Source of the DNA: Protonemura montana
Lineage: Eukaryota > Arthropoda > Insecta > Plecoptera > Nemouridae
Direction: 5' to 3'
Assembly: GCA_947568835.1 (NCBI GenBank)
Contig: OX387612.1
Coordinates: 6,572,001 to 6,636,000, forward strand
Length of the DNA: 64,000 nucleotides
Numbering within the stretch: the stretch's first letter is position 1; each line of letters opens with the position of its first letter. The position numbers and the translations under genes are program-made. This document shows, one piece after another, positions 58,464 to 64,000 of this stretch. The notes beneath the pieces are model-generated. The model was not told the origin of the DNA. It worked only from the letters and a program-made list of their open reading frames with translations, and made no database searches.

Positions 58464-61400
58464 TCAGAATCGTGGTTCATTTATTTTCTTCCCGTTCATG
58501 ACGTTGAGTGTCATGTTGTGAATGTAGTACACAGCTCGCATTGCCTGTAATTCGAAACAATTGATAATTGAACGTAAGGACAAGTCTGGCTTGGATACAA
58601 GCTTGATCCATTTCTGAGAAATATATTAAAATTGTAAAATATTATTTTCTTTAGTAAAAATATGTTTTACCGCTTTGAAGGTTGGCAACGATAAGGGTAT
58701 TCCCATTGCTCGGATGACGATCGGTTTCAAGGTCCTTGTTAGAATTATCCGTAAGGAACGTTTAAATCCTTCCGTAGCATCAACCCAGTCGCAAGCGTAC
58801 GCAGCGTCGCGGACTTTTGAACTCTTGAATAAAAAAACACAGATTGAAATAAAAATCTCTTCGAATAACGTCAACAGACGAGTGCCACAGGGCCCGTTGT
58901 CAAATCCATGCGTCGTTAAGCCGCACGAACCAAGAAATCAATGTCTTTTTTTTTTATTATTTAGATGCAACAAGAAAGTTACTAGTAAAAATTGAGATTG
59001 AATGTATCTGCCAAAGTATGTTAAGTGATGCTTACCATTTCGCTGAGCTTGTCACAGATAATGCACATGACCAAAAGCTCGCTGGTGCCTCCAACCATGA
59101 AGACTCCAGCCAACAAAAGTGTACCAACTTCTCCACCCCTTTTGCTCTAAAAGAATAAAACATTTGTAAATTTGAAGTTGTGATTTATCGAGATAAGGTT
59201 ATTTAATTTTTATCTAATGAAAATAAAATATTGCATTATCTTTACAATCTTACTAATATTTAAAAAAAAAAAATTAATACCAATTTCCTGTAAATTCACT
59301 TTTTTTTTTTTTTTGTATTGTTGGGATCATGTTACTTGTTTGTACACGATCTCGCAAGTTATCTTGGTAAATTTCAGGGTTCAAACACGGGATTTCTCGA
59401 GATGAAGTGCGGGATCTCTAGCGAGTAAGTTAGATTTGCCATCGGTTAAAAGGTCACAGATTTGCTACTAGAAATAAAAAATAAGCAAAATAAAACTTCT
59501 TTATGACGAATTTCTTTGATCTTTTTTTCAATTATCTAAATAATATTAAGATTCTTTGAACATACTTTTTAGATTTATTATGAATTTAGCAAAATCTCTG
59601 CGACTTTTGCTCCACGTCGATATGCAACCTTTAGTCTAGACTCTGAGAGAGGATACCAGCACAATGACTGCCTCCAGCATTGCTACAGTCTAGCCCGTGA
59701 GAGAAGATACCAGCACAAGGGCTGTCCAGAGCATTGCTACAGTCTAGCCCGTGAGAGAAGATACCAGCACAAGGACTGTCCCCTGCATTGCTACAGTCTA
59801 GCCCGTGAGAGAAGATATCAGCACAATGACTGCCCCCAGCATTGCTGCAGTCTAGCCCGTGAGAGAAGATGCCAGCACAATGACTGCCCCCAGCATTGCT
59901 ACAGTCTAGCCCATGAGAGAGAATACCAGCACAAGAACTGTCCCCAGCATTGCTACAGTCTAGCCCGTGAGAGAAGATACTAGAACAATGACTGCCCCCA
60001 GCATTGCTACAGTCTAGCCCGTGAGAGAAGATACCAGCACTAGGACTGTCCCCTGCATTGCTACAGTCTAGCCCGTGAGAGAGAATACCAGCACAAGGAC
60101 TGTCCCCTGCATTGCTACAGTCTAGCCCGTGAGAGAGAATACCAGCACAAGGACTGTCCATTAGCATTGCTTCAGTCTAGCCCGTGAGAGAAGATACCAG
60201 CACAAGGACTGTCCCCTGCATTGCTACAGTCTAGCCCGTGAGAGAAGATACCAGCACAAGGACTGTCCCCTGCATTGCTACAGTCTAGCCCGTGAGAGAA
60301 GATACCAGCACAAGGACTGTCCCCTGCATTGCTACAGTCTAGCCCGTGAGAGAAGATACCAGCACAAGGACTGCCCCTGCATTGCTACAGTCTAGCCCGT
60401 GAGAGAAGATACCAGCACAAGGACTCTCCATTAGCATTGCTACAGTCTAGCCCGTGAGAGAAGATACCAGCACAAGGACTGTCCCCTGCATTGCTACAGT
60501 CTAGCCCGTGAGAGAGAATACCAGCACAATGACTGTCCCCAGCATTGCTACAGTCTAGCCCGTGAGAGAAGATACCAGCACAAGGACTGTCCCCTGCATT
60601 GCTACGGTCTAGCCCGTGAGAGAAGATACCAGCACAAGGACTGTCCCCTGCATTGCTACAGTCTAGCCCGTGAGAGAGAATACCAGCACAATGACTGCCC
60701 CCAGCATTTTATTTTGGCTGTAAACTTTTTAATGCACTTCCTGAGCTGCTTAAAAACTGTGTTAGTTTTAAAACTAAACTTAAGGCCTTTCTACTGGAAA
60801 ACTGTTTTTAATCCCTCGACGAATTTTATCTCAAATGTAAGCTATGTCACTAAACATCCTGTATTTTGTAATTAAATAACGACTGTCTGTAAATCAATGT
60901 AATGATCAAAATCGACAATAAACTTGCTACTACTACTACTTCTACTACATTGCTATCTACTCTTATGAATCAAATGTTATCAATTATTTCGATAACGGGA
61001 CATTAAAATATTTCATATATTTGCGAAATATACCAAAATTATTATACTTGGTTAATATATTATCGTGATAGCTTGGAAAAGAAGGCATCTTGACATAAAA
61101 ATTAAAAGAATAGGGAAATATCAGACATCAGTGAAGATGATACAAAGCGTTTTTATACAAAATTACAGTCGGATCCGCATGTTACCCCAAGACAACCGGT
61201 GGTTCCTCTGCCGGGAAAAGTTAATTCTCTCGTTAAACAAAGGTGTAACAAGGTCATGAGATTCTACTGATAACTTCAATCCCCGAAACACTTAAGTATA
61301 AAAGTGACACTTACGACAAATATGCTAATAAACAACGCTAAGATAGCCAGCACCCCCGTATAAAAGCACTGGTACGCACAGCAGGGATCAAAAGTGTGTT

Positions 61401-64000
61401 GAATTTCCGAACAACACCTAAAGAAGAGGGCACGAAAATCAAAATTACAATTTCCATTTAACTTTTGATAGCAAAAATTGTTCCACACAATAACACAGCC
61501 ATGCGGTAGATCTGTACAGAGTTAAGACTTAAAAAACAATCTTACTTTATAAGAATCTCGTGGTGTTTTACACAATTTACAACGTATTTTTCCATCTCCA
61601 CCTCAGGCGTGTTTTCCATTTGATTTAAAACGGTCGCAGATTCATCCATTGCGTTTTCATTTTGAAATGTCTCAATGTTTATTACGTCAAGCACAACGTT
61701 TAAAAGGTTTTTACTGTTTGGTCGTATCAGATGGTCAAAACTTACTTTAGCCTCCTGTATCTTTGGTCGAAGCACACATTTATTTTCAGCAATTTTCCTA
61801 ATGTTTTCCAATTTATATCTGAAATAATTGAAAAATACATGTCATTTAAACAATTTGGTGCAATGAATATACACAAGGATTTCCTTAACATTCTTTTCCA
61901 TCGAGAGGTTGATAAGCAACGCTAAAAGGACTTGCACTATTTGTAATTTTCAAAACTTTTTCTAGAATTGCACTTGATGACAGTTTGACGGTGACCCATC
62001 GTATACCTGACCCAGTACAGATTTGCTTAACTTTGGGTACCTCACAAGAACCGGTATTTTTAACACGCCAAACCGCTCGATGGTCACCAATCCAATACCT
62101 GATCCAGCGCAGTGATGCTTAACGTCGGTGATTTAAACATTTTGTGCTTTGTACCAACCTTAGAATGTTGAATTGGCAGGTTGCCTGGATAATAATCACC
62201 ATTAATGTCACGTCAAACAAGGCTACCGTAAATAGGTCTGCAAAACCCAGAATATATGTTATAAACATAAATCCAAACAGAAGGTAATACCATACGGTCT
62301 GCTGTGTAAACCACAAGCTGAAAACCAGAAAATAAAAATATTTTCATAAAAAACTATGATAAAACGTTATTTTAAGCTAGGACATACCTTTTGGTTCTTA
62401 TTGAAAGGGCCTCTAATTATCGTGACATGGAATATTGACACATAACACCTACTAGATTATCGCCAAATTCGATGTGGCGATGATCCCGTGATGGGAAGTT
62501 AAATAAAATGTGGCGATATTCCACCGGACTATCAACGCCTTACACGTATCGTTTTGTCGCAAACATAGCGTCGGAAAAGGCCGCGGAAATTGATTTTCCA
62601 GCAAAATCAGGATCGGAGAATTGTGGCAATCGTCCAGTAGGACCTATGTGACGATGTGGCGGTAATCAGCGTCTCCTCCAAAGACATGGCCATATAACTC
62701 GACGTCTGACTACAGCTGGAAGATGATCACTAGTATGCAGAATCATATTTTTTTTGCTGTGATAACCCTTGTTTCTCCCACATTGTGTTGAACCACCCGC
62801 ACGAGTTACTTGTTTTAGATTGCCATGACAACCCTTGTTTCACCCACCCATTACTATTACATTGTGATGAACTGACCAATGCCGGGCTCGGGTTACTTGT
62901 TTTGCAACCCTTTTCCAGGGGTCTTCAAATTATCAATGATTGACTACGACATTTTTACGTTACAAAAGAAAGTTAAGCAAATAAAGACAGTTCACTTACT
63001 TCATTGGCAACAGAATTGTCTCAATCAACAAAGGAATGCTGCCAAAAATAGCCAACACATTTACTGTCAATACAGTGCCAAGCAGGAACTTTGACAATTT
63101 TCGACACAATTTTTCGCCCTCTTTTCTTAACTTTTCACACTCTTCGTCGTCATATCCAGATTCACTATTTAGCTCTTCAAAAGTGTCAAAAATCTTTGCG
63201 ACCCTATCTTTCCTTAGCGATAGCAAGCACATTTTTAAAACCACCATCAAGGCGGCGGACGCAAGAAAAATGGTTTTTGTTCTTTCATGAGGCTCATGCC
63301 AAAGCACGGGTAAAGCAAATGAGTGAAATGCAAAGATGATTAAGTTCCTGAAGATTTGAATTGAAACAAAATATGATCTGAAATATTTCCAGATTTTGCT
63401 TGGTACGTTGGTGTTTTCCGAAGGCCACAATCCTAGAAATCAAAGAAAAGCAAAAAATTTAAAAGACAATTAACAAACATCATTTATTCACTTATTATTG
63501 ATTGCATTTTTTTTGTGGATTTTTTTTAATTCTGTATATTTAATTAAAATACATTAAATTTGTTTTATTTAGGTACTTAGTCGGAAAATTATTTCGATTT
63601 ACAAGCTTAGTTAACGGATAGCTACTAGATGAAAAATGAGCAGAGATATGCATTGTTTTTTTTTATCCTCTTGTTTGATCAAGCAATTATATGTTACCAT
63701 TTCTTAACATCGTATATTTTGTGTAGTAAAATATTAAAAAATATATATTATATAAAAAGATAATTATCAAATTGAACTTCTCAACTGTACTTCCTTTTAT
63801 TGACAAACAACCCAACTAGAATAAAAGCCTCAACTCGATATTTTACAAAATTTATTAAACTAAAAGGCGGTGGCAAAGCTGTTGCTAAAATATTCACAGT
63901 AAATATTAACATTCTCACCAAAAAAGTGCAAAACCTCGTAGTTGAAATCAAGACACAGTTTATTTCTCGGTCTCTCAGACCGTGTTGACAGAGACATCGT
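58464..64000 (-). CDS. odorant receptor OR-D (7tm_6), 5' end outside window
   Basis: Exons: >64000-63919 (partial), 63432-63000, 62317-62159, 61818-61546, 61417-61315, 59146-59036, 58823-58671 and 58544-58464. There are 464 visible residues, open throughout, with GT-AG junctions. Features match its paralogues: LWPSENTNVPS, SFALPVLWHEPHERTKT, exon 3 WFTQQTVWYYLLFG, an exon 4 loop ending CVKHHEILIK, TM5 CAYQCFYTGVLAILALFIS, exon 6 GGTSELLVMCIICDKL and exon 7 LSLPTF. The C-terminus is four residues longer than in OR-B and OR-C, because AATGAACC replaces AATTAACC at the stop (shared with OR-A). An ATG at 63997 lies in frame, but by comparison with OR-B and OR-C the start should be a few codons beyond the edge. 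Intron 5 holds a 54-bp minisatellite. Confidence 0.9.
58873..58945 (+). mobile_element. 5S-derived SINE tail, copy H
   Basis: Only the tail (CAGACGAGTGCCACAGGGCC, ATGCGTCGTTAAGC) remains, in OR-D intron 6. Confidence 0.6.
59640..60712 (-). repeat. 54-bp minisatellite in OR-D intron 5
   Basis: About 20 units with CATTGCTACAGTCTAGCCCG, TGAGAGAAGATACCAGCACA and AGGACTGTCCCCTG. Because 54 is a multiple of three, one minus-strand frame stays open for 178 codons (59631-60167), encoding 18-residue repeats such as DSPCAGIFSHGLDCSNAG. A variant unit with one extra base and a TGA at 60165-60180 breaks the frame in the middle of the array, and there is no splice context. I treat it as non-coding. Confidence 0.9.
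60713..61314. other. OR-D intron 5, remainder
   Basis: A short (ACT)n run lies near 60930-60950. At 61190-61300, TTCCTCTGCCGGGAAAAGTT ... CCCCGAAACACTTA corresponds to OR-C intron sequence at 51.37-51.47 kb, so this intron is old and shared. Confidence 0.5.
61885..62145 (-). mobile_element. old 5S-SINE remnants in OR-D intron 3
   Basis: Two decayed 5S heads in tandem (reverse of AAGAACCGGTATTTTTAACA and of CCAATCCAATACCTGATCCA) plus SINE body (GAGAGGTTGATAAGCAACGC). Same intron as in OR-B and OR-C. Confidence 0.65.

Noticed and set aside
63036..63339. Plus-strand open frames across OR-D exon 2
   Set aside because: Shadow frames opposite a clearly conserved minus-strand exon.

Overview
This window is AT-rich, intron-rich and repeat-rich nuclear DNA from an insect. 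The insect call rests on four tandem odorant-receptor genes of the 7tm_6 family, which is restricted to insects. I cannot name an order or species. There are no prokaryotic signatures (operons, Shine-Dalgarno sites, CRISPR). Coding density is very low: five spliced genes, all on the minus strand, occupy about half the span, and most of that is intron.

Layout. Positions 1-11.8 kb hold no gene I can support. They contain a 43-bp satellite in which every unit carries a CACGTG E-box (two arrays), a 26-bp minisatellite inside a dispersed element, a head-to-tail array of tRNA-like 70-bp units, a 114-bp tandem array and several short interspersed repeats. Positions 11.99-15.01 kb hold a complete four-exon secreted CAP-domain (antigen-5/venom-allergen-like) gene with a TATA box and a poly(A) signal. 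Positions 15.19-19.37 kb hold a 5S-rRNA-derived SINE split by a 3.8-kb DNA transposon with TGT...ACA ends and a CCGG target duplication. These are hallmarks of Ginger1 elements. Its interior is 16 tandem copies of a 128-bp unit facing 8 inverted copies. Positions 19.4-37 kb are a gene-free repeat landscape: SINE copies, 119-bp and 114-bp arrays, two more 43-bp satellite arrays and a hairpin element.

Positions 37.08-64 kb are a head-to-tail cluster of odorant-receptor genes (OR-A to OR-D, numbered from the left, all minus strand). Each has eight coding exons with the same phases and nearly constant exon lengths (433, 159, 273-291, 103, 111, 153 and 69/81 nt after exon 1). OR-B and OR-C look fully intact. 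OR-A is open throughout but has a GC instead of GT at one splice donor and has lost the start codon that OR-B and OR-C share. OR-D runs off the right edge. Exons 7-8, their intron and the start of the 3' UTR are almost identical in all four genes while exons 4-6 have diverged, which suggests local gene conversion. The introns carry an 87-bp satellite (OR-C), a 54-bp minisatellite (OR-D), a TIR element (OR-C) and 5S-SINE remnants at equivalent positions.

The receptors would act in olfactory neuron dendrites as ligand-tuning subunits with Orco. The CAP protein is secreted and functionally unrelated to them. All assignments come from reading the sequence. No database search was possible.
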